This document shows positions 8,379 to 18,593 of a stretch of 64,000 nt of DNA, one piece after another. Origin of the DNA: Sphingomonas glaciei (GTDB taxonomy: Bacteria > Pseudomonadota > Alphaproteobacteria > Sphingomonadales > Sphingomonadaceae); assembly GCF_023380025.1 (NCBI RefSeq), contig NZ_CP097253.1, forward strand, positions 2,141,001-2,205,000, in the 5' to 3' direction. The stretch's first letter is position 1, and each line of letters begins with the position of its first letter. The notes below the pieces were generated by a model, which saw only the letters and a list, made by a program, of their open reading frames with translations, was not told the origin of the DNA and made no database searches. Position numbers and translations under genes: made by a program.

Positions 8379-10100
8379 ATGAGCCTTCGCATCCTCCTTA
8401 CCCCGCTGTTCGCCCTCCTCGCCGCCGCCTGCGCCACCGTGCCGCAACGGGCGGTCGATCCGGTCCGGCCGGGGTTTGTGATTGCCGCCAACCCGCTGGC
8501 GGCCAAGGCGGGAATGGACGTGATCCAGCGCGGCGGCAGCGCGGCCGATGCGGCGGTGGCGGTGCAGGCGGCGCTGAGCCTGGTCGAACCGCAGTCGAGC
8601 GGCCTCGGCGGCGGCGCCTTCATGACCTATTATGACGCCCGCACCGGCAAGGTGGTGGTCTATGACGGGCGCGAGACCGCCCCGGCCGGCGCCTCCCCGA
8701 CCATGTTCATCGGCACCGACGGCAAGCCGCTGCCCTTCGCCACCGCGGTGCTGAGCGGAAGGGCGACCGGCGTGCCGGGTGCACTGCGGATGCTGGAAAC
8801 GGTGCAGCGGGCGCATGGCCGACTGCGCTGGTCGGAGCTGTTCGAGGGAACGGCGGTGCTGGCCGATCAGGGCTTCACCATCAGTCCGCGGCTCGGCCGG
8901 ATGCTAGGCGGCGACTTTCCCCAGCTGACCGCACCCGACGTGGTGAAATATTTCAGCAAGCCCGACGGGACCAGGCTCAAGGTCGGGGACATGATCCAGA
9001 ACCCGGTCTACGCCCGCTTCCTGCGCCGGCTGGCGAGCGGCGGGGCGGACGTCCTCTACAAGGGCGAGACCGCGGCCAGGATCGTCGAGCGGGTGCGGCA
9101 GGGGCCGTTCGAATCCTCGATGACGATGGCCGACCTCGCCCGCTATCGCCCGATCCGGCGCGAAGCGCTGTGCCGCGCATGGCAGGCCTACACCGCCTGC
9201 GTCCCGCCGCCCCCGTCGAGTGGGGTGTCGACTCTGCAACTGCTGGCGATGCTCTCGCGCACCGACATTGCAGCGCGCGGGCCGAGCGATCCGCAGGCTT
9301 GGTACCTGTTCGCCGAAGCCTCGCGCCTGATGTACGCCGACCGCGACCGCTACGTTGCCGATCCGGCGTTCGTGAAGGTGCCGGTCGAGGGCTTGCTCGA
9401 CCCCGCTTATGTCGCCTCACGAGCGGCGCTGATCGGGCCGTCGGCAGGGCCGCCACCGGTTGCCGGAACCCCGCCGGGCGCGGTCGCGTCTGGTACCGAC
9501 CGGACGCTGGAGCCGGCCGGGACCAGCCATTTCATCGTCGGCGACAGCGCCGGCAACGTGGTCAGCATGACCACCACGGTGGAAAGCATCTTCGGATCGG
9601 GCCGGATGGTCGACGGCTTCTTCCTCAACAACCAGATGACCGACTTCAGCTTCTCGCCGACCGAGGCCGACGGGCGGCCGGCGGCCAATGCGGTGGCCGG
9701 GGGCAAGCGCCCGCGCTCGTCGATGACCCCGCTCATCCTGCTCGACGGCCAGAGCCGCTTCGCCGGGGCGTTCGGAAGCCCGGGCGGAAGCGCGATCCTG
9801 GCTTATGTCGGGAAGACCATGACCGGCGCGATCCTGTGGAAGCAGCCGATGCAGGCGGCGATCGACCTCCCCAATCTCGTCGCACGCGGCGGCAGCTTCG
9901 GCGGCGAGGTGGACAAGTTTCCGGCCGGCGTGGTCGCCGGGCTCGCCGCGCGGGGCGTGGCGCTGAAGCCTGGCCAGGGCGAGGACAGCGGCGTCCATGC
10001 GGTGATGATCCGTCCCGACGGCAGCATAGACGGCGGCTACGACAAGCGCCGCGAAGGCGTGGTGCTGGTCGACGAGAAGCGCACGCCAGTCAGGCGTTAG
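8379..10100 (+). CDS. ggt: Gamma-glutamyltransferase (glutathione hydrolase), lipoprotein form
   Basis: Hydrolyses or transfers the gamma-glutamyl group of glutathione, in the periplasm. The 573-residue precursor begins with a lipoprotein signal (LLTPLFALLAAACA). The heavy subunit carries RGGSAADAAVA and LGGGAFM. The self-processing nucleophile is T382 in GTSHFIVGD, and the oxyanion and gamma-glutamyl loop FLNNQMTDFS and RPRSSMTP are present. The C-terminal residues overlap the stop of the convergent pyrD gene by 11 bp. GGAG lies just ahead of the ATG. Active-site residues are intact. Confidence 0.9.
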   Translation: MSLRILLTPLFALLAAACATVPQRAVDPVRPGFVIAANPLAAKAGMDVIQRGGSAADAAVAVQAALSLVEPQSSGLGGGAFMTYYDARTGKVVVYDGRETAPAGASPTMFIGTDGKPLPFATAVLSGRATGVPGALRMLETVQRAHGRLRWSELFEGTAVLADQGFTISPRLGRMLGGDFPQLTAPDVVKYFSKPDGTRLKVGDMIQNPVYARFLRRLASGGADVLYKGETAARIVERVRQGPFESSMTMADLARYRPIRREALCRAWQAYTACVPPPPSSGVSTLQLLAMLSRTDIAARGPSDPQAWYLFAEASRLMYADRDRYVADPAFVKVPVEGLLDPAYVASRAALIGPSAGPPPVAGTPPGAVASGTDRTLEPAGTSHFIVGDSAGNVVSMTTTVESIFGSGRMVDGFFLNNQMTDFSFSPTEADGRPAANAVAGGKRPRSSMTPLILLDGQSRFAGAFGSPGGSAILAYVGKTMTGAILWKQPMQAAIDLPNLVARGGSFGGEVDKFPAGVVAGLAARGVALKPGQGEDSGVHAVMIRPDGSIDGGYDKRREGVVLVDEKRTPVRR

Positions 10101-11130
10101 AGCCGACTGCCTCGGCAAGAGTGGAAAAGCGGGTGGTGGCAAGCCGCTCGACCAGCCCGCGCGCCATGTCGCGGGCGATGCCCGGGCCTTCGTAGACCAT
10201 CGCCGAATAGAGCTGGACGAGGTTGGCGCCCGCGCAGATCCGACGCCATGCGTCGTAAGGGGTCGCGATGCCGCCGGCCGAGATCAGCGGCACCTGCCCG
10301 CCGGTGACCGCGTAGAACGCCTTGAGTTGGTGCATCGCGAGGCTGGCGAGCGGAACGCCCGACAGGCCGCCGGTCTCGTCACGATGGCGTGACGACATGG
10401 GCGGACGACTGACCGTAGTGTTGGACACGATGATCCCGTCGATCCCGTGATCGGCGACCGCCCGGACGATTCGGATCGGGTCGCCCTCGTCGAGATCGGG
10501 CGCGACCTTGAGGAACACGGGCGGGTTGGCGAACGCGACCTGCCGCGCCTCGCGCACCGCGGCCAGCAACTCGCCCAGCTCGCCACCTGCCTGCAGATTG
10601 CGTAGCCCCGGCGTGTTGGGCGAGGAAATGTTGACCGTCAAATAATCGGCTACCGGTGCCATCCGCCGCACTCCCTCGGCATAATCGCGGATGCGGTCGG
10701 GGCTGTCCTTGTTGGCGCCGATGTTGACCCCGACGATCCCGCGGCCCCGCCGCGCCTGGAGGCGACCAAGCGCCGCGTCCTGGCCGCCGTTGTTGAAGCC
10801 CAGGCGGTTGATCACCGCGCCATCCTCGACCAGCCGGAACATACGCGGCTTGGGGTTGCCGGGCTGGGGCTTGGGGGTCAGCGTTCCGACCTCGACGAAG
10901 CCGAAGCCATTGCCGAGCATCGCCTCGAACACCTCGGCGTCCTTGTCGTAGCCTGCCGCCAGCCCGATCGGCGAGGGAAAGCGAAGCCCCGCCACCTCGC
11001 TCGCCAGCACCGGGTCGAACGCTGGTGGCTTGCGGACCGGAAGCGCCTTCAGTCCGGCGATGCTGAGCCGGTGCGCGCGTTCGGCATCGAGGCTGAAAAA
11101 CAGCGGGCGGAGGAGGGGGTAGAGAGCCAT
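10090..11130 (-). CDS. pyrD: Dihydroorotate dehydrogenase (quinone), class 2
   Basis: Fourth step of pyrimidine synthesis, oxidising dihydroorotate with FMN and passing electrons to quinone at the inner membrane. It has 346 residues, normal for class 2. The N-terminal membrane-binding helix (YPLLRPLFFSLDAERAHR) is followed by AAGYDKDAEVFEAM, NRLGFNNGG and the catalytic-serine region NISSPNTPGLRNLQ, then the FMN phosphate loop ISAGGI. Start chosen at 11130, since upstream codons lack family similarity and the next gene starts divergently at 11250. The stop lies inside the 3' end of the gamma-glutamyltransferase gene. Confidence 0.93.
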   Translation of the reverse strand: MALYPLLRPLFFSLDAERAHRLSIAGLKALPVRKPPAFDPVLASEVAGLRFPSPIGLAAGYDKDAEVFEAMLGNGFGFVEVGTLTPKPQPGNPKPRMFRLVEDGAVINRLGFNNGGQDAALGRLQARRGRGIVGVNIGANKDSPDRIRDYAEGVRRMAPVADYLTVNISSPNTPGLRNLQAGGELGELLAAVREARQVAFANPPVFLKVAPDLDEGDPIRIVRAVADHGIDGIIVSNTTVSRPPMSSRHRDETGGLSGVPLASLAMHQLKAFYAVTGGQVPLISAGGIATPYDAWRRICAGANLVQLYSAMVYEGPGIARDMARGLVERLATTRFSTLAEAVGSNA

Positions 11131-11163
11131 GACTTCCCGCTGTTGGTCGAACAATCGTGTCTC

Positions 11164-11227
11164 CGGCCTTGAGCCGGGGTCCGGTCCCTTGCAAGAAGCA
11201 ACCCGCCGGCCGGGTGTAACCCCGGCC
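11164..11227. repeat. Intergenic repeat unit shared with 52723-52742, plus hairpin
   Basis: The 20 bases at 11164-11183 are identical to 52723-52742 (core GGCCTTGAGCCGGGGTCC). Downstream, GGCCGGG (11208-11214) and CCCGGCC (11221-11227) form a 7-bp hairpin just ahead of the ribosome-binding site of the DUF885 gene. The unit lies in the divergent promoter gap between pyrD and that gene. Confidence 0.6.
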
Positions 11228-11249
11228 CGACCAACCGGAAAGGTCCGCC

Positions 11250-13115
11250 TTGAAGCACCTCCTTCTGCTCGCCTCCACCGCGCTGCTGGCCGCCTGCGCC
11301 ACCACCACCCCCGATCCGCTGATCGCGCCGCCGCCCGAGGCCGCGCCGCAGGAAACCGCTGCGCCCGCACCGGCGCCGATCCCGGCGCGCAATGCCGAGC
11401 TTGCCGCTTTCTTCGAGGAGTATGACAAGGCCGACCTCGCCCTGTCGCCGCTGAGCAAGGCCTATCGCGGGATCAAGGACGCCGATTACGGCAAGTGGGA
11501 CGAGGTCGGGGACGCCGCCGACGAGCGCAACCGCCAGCTCGACCAGCGCTTCCTCGCCGATCTGCGCAGCCGCTTCCCGCGCGGGTCGCTTAGCCCCGAC
11601 GACCAGCTGAGTTACGACCTGTTCGAATATCGCATCGCGCGGAGCGAATCGGTCCGGCCGTATCGCAAGAACGGGCTGGTGTTCGACCAGATGAACGGCG
11701 CGCAAAGCGACGGGCCGGCGTTCCTGATCAACATTCACAAGGTCGACAGCGTCTCGGACGCCGAGGCCTATGTCAGCCGCATCTCGGCCATCGCCACCTT
11801 CCTCGACCAGTCGATCGCCGAGGCGAAGGCTCGCGAGGCGAACGGCGTGCTGGCGCCCAAATGGGTCTATCCCTACGTCATCGCCGACAGCCGCAACCTG
11901 ATCCGCGGCGCGCCGTTCGACGGCGGGGAGGACAACGACCTGTGGGCCGACTTCAAGGCCAAGGTCGGCAAGCTCGACGCCGACGCGGCGACCAAGGCGC
12001 GGCTGCTGGCGGCGGGACGCACTGCGATGGTGCGCGACCTCAAGCCCGCCTACGGCCGGGTGATCACCGCGATGCAGGCGCAGCAGGCCAAGGCGGGGAC
12101 CAACGACGGCATCTGGCGCTTCGCCAATGGCGCGGCCGAATATCAGGCGCGGACCAAGTTCTACACCACCACCGACCTGACGCCGGATCAGATCCACGAC
12201 CTCGGCCTGGCCCAGGTCGCGCGGATCCACGGTGAGATGACCGCGCTCAAGGACCAGACCGGATTCAAGGGATCGCTGCAGGACTTCTTCAAGTTCATGC
12301 GCGAGGACAAGCGCTTCTATTACCCGAACAATGCGGCGGGTAAGCAGATGTACCTCGACGAGAGCCTGAAGGCCCAGGCGCAGGTCCAGGCCGCGCTGCC
12401 GCGCTTCTTCGGGCGGCTGCCTAAGGCGCCGTTACTGGTCAAACCGGTCGAGGCGTTCCGCGAGAAGAGCGCGGGCAAGGCGTTCTACCAGGACCCGCCG
12501 CCCGACGGCTCGCGCCCGGGCACTTACTATGTCAATCTCTACGATATGAAGGACATGCCTTCGACCGAGGTCGAGGCGCTGTTCTGCCACGAGGGCATCC
12601 CCGGCCACCACCTGCAGGGCGCGCTGCTGAGCGAGCTTGGCAAGGGCGAGGTGCCGCCGTTCCGCCAGTTCAGCGGCTATACCGCGACCGACGAGGGCTG
12701 GGGCCTCTACGCCGAGAAGCTGTGCAAGGAGATGGGCCTCTATCAGGACCCCTATCGCGACTTCGGGCGGCTGCAGCTCGAGCTTCACCGCGCGATCCGG
12801 CTGGTGGTCGACAGCGGCCTCCATCACAAGCGCTGGAGCCGCGAGCAGGCGATCAAATATGTCGAGGACAATAGCGCCGACGCCAAGGGTGGGATCGTCA
12901 AGGCGATCGAGCGCTACGTCGTCTACCCCGGCCAGGCGACCGCCTACATGATCGGCAAGCTGAAGATCGAGGAGCTGCGGGCGAAGGCCAAGACGCAGCT
13001 TGGCGCGCGTTACGACGACCGCCAATTTCACGACACGATCCTGCTCGCCGGATCGATGCCGCTCAGCATGCTGGAAACCCGCGTCGACGAGTGGATCGCC
13101 CGGACCAAAGCCTAG
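11250..13115 (+). CDS. DUF885 family lipoprotein, putative zinc metallopeptidase
   Basis: Exported 621-residue protein starting at TTG (11250); GGAAAGG at 11237-11243, six bases upstream, supports this start. The signal MKHLLLLASTALLAAC ends in a lipobox, and a Pro/Ala-rich linker follows. The family motif HEGIPGHH begins at H447, resembling an HExxxH zinc site, with a likely third ligand further on in ATDEGWGLYAEKL. DUF885 proteins are predicted peptidases of the outer-membrane or periplasmic side; substrates are unknown. A second DUF885 lipoprotein is encoded at 58333-59616. The suf regulator promoter lies right after this gene. Confidence 0.84.
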   Translation: MKHLLLLASTALLAACATTTPDPLIAPPPEAAPQETAAPAPAPIPARNAELAAFFEEYDKADLALSPLSKAYRGIKDADYGKWDEVGDAADERNRQLDQRFLADLRSRFPRGSLSPDDQLSYDLFEYRIARSESVRPYRKNGLVFDQMNGAQSDGPAFLINIHKVDSVSDAEAYVSRISAIATFLDQSIAEAKAREANGVLAPKWVYPYVIADSRNLIRGAPFDGGEDNDLWADFKAKVGKLDADAATKARLLAAGRTAMVRDLKPAYGRVITAMQAQQAKAGTNDGIWRFANGAAEYQARTKFYTTTDLTPDQIHDLGLAQVARIHGEMTALKDQTGFKGSLQDFFKFMREDKRFYYPNNAAGKQMYLDESLKAQAQVQAALPRFFGRLPKAPLLVKPVEAFREKSAGKAFYQDPPPDGSRPGTYYVNLYDMKDMPSTEVEALFCHEGIPGHHLQGALLSELGKGEVPPFRQFSGYTATDEGWGLYAEKLCKEMGLYQDPYRDFGRLQLELHRAIRLVVDSGLHHKRWSREQAIKYVEDNSADAKGGIVKAIERYVVYPGQATAYMIGKLKIEELRAKAKTQLGARYDDRQFHDTILLAGSMPLSMLETRVDEWIARTKA

Positions 13116-13126
13116 GCGCTGCGCGG

Positions 13127-13155
13127 TTGAAGAATGGAGTGTTTCGGCCTAAATA
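13127..13155 (+). promoter_or_regulatory. Predicted sigma-70 promoter of the suf operon
   Basis: The -35 TTGAAG (13127-13132) and -10 TAAATA (13150-13155) are separated by exactly 17 bases. The predicted start of transcription near 13162 leaves only about 12 bases before the ATG at 13174, so the message would be nearly leaderless; no Shine-Dalgarno sequence is present. Confidence 0.65.
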
Positions 13156-13171
13156 GGACCGGAACACTCCA
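13135..13171. promoter_or_regulatory. Palindromic operator of the suf operon (putative Rrf2-regulator site)
   Basis: The left arm TGGAGTGTTTCGG (13135-13147) and right arm CCGGAACACTCCA (13159-13171) are inverted copies matching at 12 of 13 positions, with an 11-base spacer. The palindrome straddles the -10 box and ends two bases before the ATG of the Rrf2-family gene. A bound dimer would block the polymerase, which fits autorepression by the Fe-S regulator encoded first in the operon (inference). Confidence 0.6.
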
Positions 13172-13173
13172 CT

Positions 13174-13595
13174 ATGCGATTGACCCACCTCGCCGACTAT
13201 GCGGTCGTGATCCTGACCGCTGCCGCCGCCCGTTCGGGTGACGAGCGGTTGAGTGCGTCCGCGCTCGCTGCCGATACCGGCCTGCCGTTGCCAACGACGC
13301 AGAAGGTGCTGGGCAAGCTTGGCACGGCGGGTCTGCTCAGCGCGACGCGCGGGATCGGCGGCGGATTTGCCTTCAGCCGCGCGCCGGACACGATCACGCT
13401 GGCCGACATCATCGAGGCGGTCGAAGGGCCGATCGCGATGACCCAGTGCAGCGGCTCGGACGAGGTCAGCGACTGCGCGCTCGACAGCCGCTGCAAATTG
13501 AAGCCGCACATGAACATCGTCAGCCGGACCGTGCGCGACGCGCTGGCCGGAGTCACCCTCGAGCAGTTGGCGCGCGAGCGCAGCTTGGAAACCGC

Positions 13596-13599
<4 letters not shown>
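13174..13599 (+). CDS. Rrf2-family SUF Fe-S assembly regulator (IscR/SufR-like)
   Basis: Winged-helix repressor or sensor of 141 residues matching the SUF-system Rrf2 regulators of proteobacteria. The N-terminal recognition region is [27 protein letters not shown] with the wing [10 protein letters not shown]. Three cysteines, C92, C101 and C107, correspond to the IscR cluster ligands (C92, C98, C104 in E. coli) with wider spacing, so it probably binds an Fe-S cluster. It heads the suf operon and its ATG lies immediately after a palindromic operator. Its stop overlaps the sufB start (ATGA, 13596-13599). Confidence 0.9.
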
Positions 13600-15073
<1,474 letters not shown>

Positions 15074-15077
<4 letters not shown>

Positions 15078-15466
15078 TCCTCGCCGCTTTCAGCTTGATG
15101 GCTGCACAGGCGGTGGCCCCGGCGTCGCCTTCGAGCGACGTGGTCGTGACTGCCCGTCGCTTGCAGGCATGGCGCGGCAAGGCAAACGCCAATGCTCGTG
15201 GCAGCCGTTGCCGGACGACCCAGTCGACCGGCGACAAGGACCTTGATCACATTGCCTGCGACAGCATGCGCTGGTGCATGGGGACGATGCAGGGGCAGGC
15301 CGCAGCTTTGGCCGAGCGCGGCATTGCTGCCGACGTGCGGCAGCAGCGTCAGGCTACCCTCAACGCGGGTCTGACGACCTGCATGACCGAACAACATGAG
15401 CGGCGCGTTTCCGATCTCCTCGATCGCCGCGTCGCCGCAAGGATTGAAGCCAGTGCTAAGAATTGA
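15074..15466 (+). CDS. Small secreted four-cysteine protein inside the suf operon
   Basis: Unrecognised protein of 130 residues. It starts at a GTG overlapping the sufB stop and ends 14 bp inside sufC, so it is a true operon member. The N-terminus is a short signal-like segment ([15 protein letters not shown]); the mature part begins [16 protein letters not shown]. Cysteines lie at 46, 62, 68 and 103; the first three frame the pattern [14 protein letters not shown]. The rest is a charged helix. A periplasmic location would be odd for an Fe-S assembly factor, which is cytosolic. Proteins of this look seem to occur in other sphingomonads, but no function is known to me. Confidence 0.7.
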
Positions 15467-16193
15467 AGATCTCCACGCGACCGTCGCCGAGAAGCCGATC
15501 CTGAACGGCCTCACCCTGTCCGTTCCGGCAGGTGAGGTGCATGCGATCATGGGGCCGAATGGCGCCGGCAAGTCCACCCTTGCCTACGTGCTCGGCGGGC
15601 GGCCGGGGTATGAGGTGACCGGCGGTTCCGTCACACTCGACGGCACCGACCTGCTGGCGCAGGAACCGCATGAGCGCGCGGCGGCCGGGCTGTTCCTCGG
15701 CTTTCAATATCCGGTCGAAATCCCCGGCGTCTCCTCGATGCAGTTCATTCGCGAAAGCGTGAACGCGCAGCGGCGTGCGCGCGGCGAGGCCGAGCTGTCG
15801 GGCGCCGAATTCATCCGCCTCGCCAAGGCCGAAGCGGGCGAACTCGGCATGGACGTCGACATGCTCAAGCGGCCGGTCAACGTCGGCTTTTCGGGCGGCG
15901 AGAAGAAGCGCGCCGAGATGGTCCAAATGGGGATCATGCGACCCAAGTTCGCGGTGCTCGACGAGACCGACAGCGGGCTCGACATCGATGCGCTGCGGAT
16001 CGTCGGCGCGGGCATCAACCGCATCATGCGTGCGCCCGACAAGGGCGTGCTGCTGATCACCCACTACCAGCGCCTGCTCGACTATGTGCAGCCCGACCGC
16101 GTCCACGTGCTGACCGCCGGACAGATCACCCGTTCGGGCGGTCCCGAGCTGGCGCACGAGTTGGAGCGCGGGGGCTACGCCGAGGTCGCATGA
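15453..16193 (+). CDS. sufC: Fe-S cluster assembly ATPase SufC
   Basis: ABC-type ATPase that drives the SufBC2D scaffold, 246 residues. Walker A GPNGAGKST is at residues 34-42, the signature reads VGFSGGEKKR, and Walker B is FAVLDETDSGLD; ITHYQRLLDY is the SufC-type switch region. Start chosen at GTG 15453 ([10 protein letters not shown]...), which has AAGGA nine bases upstream and matches the family N-terminus. It overlaps the stop of the preceding small gene by 14 bp and the start of sufD by 4 bp (ATGA). Confidence 0.95.
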   Translation: MLRIEDLHATVAEKPILNGLTLSVPAGEVHAIMGPNGAGKSTLAYVLGGRPGYEVTGGSVTLDGTDLLAQEPHERAAAGLFLGFQYPVEIPGVSSMQFIRESVNAQRRARGEAELSGAEFIRLAKAEAGELGMDVDMLKRPVNVGFSGGEKKRAEMVQMGIMRPKFAVLDETDSGLDIDALRIVGAGINRIMRAPDKGVLLITHYQRLLDYVQPDRVHVLTAGQITRSGGPELAHELERGGYAEVA

Positions 16194-16939
16194 GTGTCGC
16201 CACCCTCCCCACCCGCAAGGACGAGGCGTATCGCTACGCCGACCTGTCGGCGCTCGACCGCGTCTGGCACGGCCTTGCGCCCGCCCGCCGGATCGACATT
16301 CCGGCCGGTGAGCAGGACAGCCATGTCCTCCTCGTCAACCAGGATAGCGTCGAGGTTCACCGGGCCGAGATCGTGCTCCGGCCCGGCGCGTCGCTGTCGC
16401 TGTTCGTGCTCAACGGCGCGGCTGAATATGGGCGGGTCGAGGTCGATGTGACCGTTCGAGACGGCGCGCACTTTGCGCTCCACGCCGCCAACATCGCCGG
16501 CGGCAAGGCGACGCAGGAGATCGTCACCGTGGTCCGCCATGAGGAGCCCAACGGCACCTCCAACCAGGTGGTGCGCAGCGTGCTCGCCGGCACCTCGACC
16601 GGCTCCTACCTCGGCAAGGTCGCGGTCGCGCGGCATGCGCAGAAGGTCGACGGCGAACAGTCGGTCAAGGCCATGCTGCTCGACCGCGGCGCGACCGCCA
16701 ATTGCAAGCCCGAGCTCGAAATCTACGCCGACGACGTGAAGTGCGCGCATGGCGCGAGCGTTGGCGAGCTCGACCCCGACCAGCTGTTCTACGCCCTGTC
16801 GCGCGGGCTCGATCCGGCCAGCGCCAAGGCGCTGCTGCTTGAGGGCTTCGTGATGCAATTGTGGGACGACGCGCCGGAGGATCGCCGCGAGGAACTGATC
16901 GCCGAAACACGCCGACTGCTGCGCGAGGTGGCGCGGTGA
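16190..16939 (+). CDS. sufD: Fe-S cluster assembly protein SufD
   Basis: Second scaffold subunit of SufBC2D, 249 residues, shorter than the E. coli protein (about 420) but usual for sphingomonads as far as I know. The C-terminal core is clear: AMLLDRGATANCKPELEIYADDVKCAHGASVGELD followed by QLFYALSRGLD. The N-terminal helical domain of longer SufD proteins is largely missing. Both ends overlap neighbours by 4 bp (ATGA at the start, GTGA at the end), which implies coupled synthesis with SufC and SufS. Confidence 0.92.
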   Translation: MSVATLPTRKDEAYRYADLSALDRVWHGLAPARRIDIPAGEQDSHVLLVNQDSVEVHRAEIVLRPGASLSLFVLNGAAEYGRVEVDVTVRDGAHFALHAANIAGGKATQEIVTVVRHEEPNGTSNQVVRSVLAGTSTGSYLGKVAVARHAQKVDGEQSVKAMLLDRGATANCKPELEIYADDVKCAHGASVGELDPDQLFYALSRGLDPASAKALLLEGFVMQLWDDAPEDRREELIAETRRLLREVAR

Positions 16940-18126
16940 ACGTCCAGTCCGCCATCCATACGCCGCTCGATGTGCGCGATCAGTTCCCGGCCATCGCCGG
17001 CTGGCATTATCTCGACAGCGCCGTGTCCGCGCAGAAGCCGCAGGCGGTGATCGACGCGATCGCGAATGCTTATTCCCGCGACTACGCAAGCGTCCACCGC
17101 GGGGTCTACCAGCGCAGCGCCGACATGACGTTGGCTTATGAGGCCGCCCGCGCCCGCGCCGGCAATCTGATCGGCGGCGCGGCCGAGGAGACGATCTTCA
17201 CCCGCGGCGCGACCGAGGCGATCAACCTCGTGGCGTCGGTCCTGCCGAAGGAGGGACGCAACCGCGTTCTCCTGTCGGCGCTCGAGCATCACAGCAACAT
17301 CGTGCCGTGGCAGCTGGCTGGCTACCAGATCGACGTGGTGCCGCTGACGTCCGATGGCCGGATCGATCTCGATGCTGCCGAGGCGATGATCTCGGACGAT
17401 CACCGGGTCGTTTCCCTTGCGCATGTCTCGAACGTGCTGGGCTCGGTCCTCGACGCCAGGCGTGCGGCTGAGATCGCCCATTCGAAAGGGGCGCTGCTGC
17501 TGCTCGACGGCTGCCAGGCGGCCCCGCGCGTAGCGATCGACGTCGCGGCCAGCGGGGCCGACTTCTTCACCTACTCGGGCCACAAGCTGTACGGGCCGAC
17601 CGGGATCGGCGTGCTGTGGGGCCGCAAGGCGCTGCTCGAGGCCATGCCGCCGTGGCAGGGCGGCGGGGCGATGATCGACCAGGTCAGCTTCGAACGCACT
17701 ACCTTCATGCCCCCGCCGCAGCGGTTCGAGGCGGGCACCCCGCATATCGTCGGCGGAATCGGCCTCGCCGCCGCGATCGACTGGGTCGAGGGCATCGGCG
17801 TCGAGCGGATCCATGCCCATGAGGCCGCGCTGGTAAGCGAATGCCGCGACGCGCTGCGCGGCCTCGGCTTCGTCCGCCTGTTCGGCCCCGAGGACAGCGC
17901 CGGGATCGTCAGTTTCGAGGTCGAGGGCGTGCATCCGCACGACGTCGGCACCATCTTGGACGACGAAGGCGTGGCGATCCGGGCCGGGCATCATTGCGCC
18001 CAGCCGCTGATGCAATTGCTCGGCGTTCCCGCCACCTGCCGGGCGAGCTTTGCCGCTCATTCGGGCAGCGACGACATCGAGGCCCTTGTTGCCGGCCTCA
18101 GGAAAGTGAAGCGGATCTTCGGATGA
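16936..18126 (+). CDS. sufS: Cysteine desulfurase SufS
   Basis: PLP enzyme that takes sulfur from cysteine for Fe-S assembly, 396 residues. K217 in SGHKLYGPTG is the Schiff-base lysine, C354 in RAGHHCAQPLM the persulfide cysteine, and H-rich ALEHHSNIVPW the PLP stacking region. Start is a GTG overlapping the sufD stop; a longer frame from 16861 is read through sufD and rejected. The sulfur-relay partner SufE is not in this operon, so it must be encoded elsewhere, or SufT/SufA neighbours work without it. Confidence 0.95.
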   Translation: MNVQSAIHTPLDVRDQFPAIAGWHYLDSAVSAQKPQAVIDAIANAYSRDYASVHRGVYQRSADMTLAYEAARARAGNLIGGAAEETIFTRGATEAINLVASVLPKEGRNRVLLSALEHHSNIVPWQLAGYQIDVVPLTSDGRIDLDAAEAMISDDHRVVSLAHVSNVLGSVLDARRAAEIAHSKGALLLLDGCQAAPRVAIDVAASGADFFTYSGHKLYGPTGIGVLWGRKALLEAMPPWQGGGAMIDQVSFERTTFMPPPQRFEAGTPHIVGGIGLAAAIDWVEGIGVERIHAHEAALVSECRDALRGLGFVRLFGPEDSAGIVSFEVEGVHPHDVGTILDDEGVAIRAGHHCAQPLMQLLGVPATCRASFAAHSGSDDIEALVAGLRKVKRIFG

Positions 18127-18593
18127 ACGAACAACGCAAGATCGAGACCAAGGAAGTTGACGCGGTCACCCCGCCGCCCAGGGCGCGGGTCGAGCTGGAG
18201 ACGCCGGCCGAGACGTTCGAGCGCAAGCGCGACTATCTGGCGGGCTTCCTTAACGAGCAGCCTGCCGCGGCGCCGGTGGGCGGTTCGGGCAGCGATCTGC
18301 AGGCGGCGATCGTCGAGACGCTCAAGACCATCTACGATCCCGAAATACCGGTCGACATCTATGAGCTCGGCCTGATCTACGACGTCAGTGTGACCGACGA
18401 CGGCGACGCGACGGTGCTGATGACCCTCACCACCCCGCATTGCCCGGTCGCCGAATCGATGCCGGGCGAGGTGGAGATCCGCGTGCTGTCGGTGCCGGGC
18501 GTCCGCGACGCCGAGGTCAAGCTGGTGTGGGATCCGCCGTGGGACCCGTCCAAAATGAGCGACGAAGCGCGGCTCGAACTGGGGATGCTGTGA
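18123..18593 (+). CDS. sufT: SUF-associated MIP18/DUF59 protein SufT
   Basis: Fe-S maturation factor of the MIP18 (DUF59) family, 156 residues. An extended N-terminal tail of about 55 residues (rich in Glu, Pro, Arg) precedes the domain: LKTIYDPEIPVDIYELGLIYDV, MTLTTPHCPVAESMP with the conserved cysteine, and VKLVWDPPWDPSKMS. It overlaps sufS (ATGA) and the sufA stop/start (TGATG, one base shared). SufT proteins are linked to Fe-S maturation under high iron-sulfur demand in other bacteria. Confidence 0.92.
   Translation: MNEQRKIETKEVDAVTPPPRARVELETPAETFERKRDYLAGFLNEQPAAAPVGGSGSDLQAAIVETLKTIYDPEIPVDIYELGLIYDVSVTDDGDATVLMTLTTPHCPVAESMPGEVEIRVLSVPGVRDAEVKLVWDPPWDPSKMSDEARLELGML

Noticed and set aside
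13446..13595. Upstream extension of sufB through the regulator gene
   Set aside because: The frame runs over the regulator coding sequence; the ATGA overlap at 13596 and SufB similarity fix the start there.
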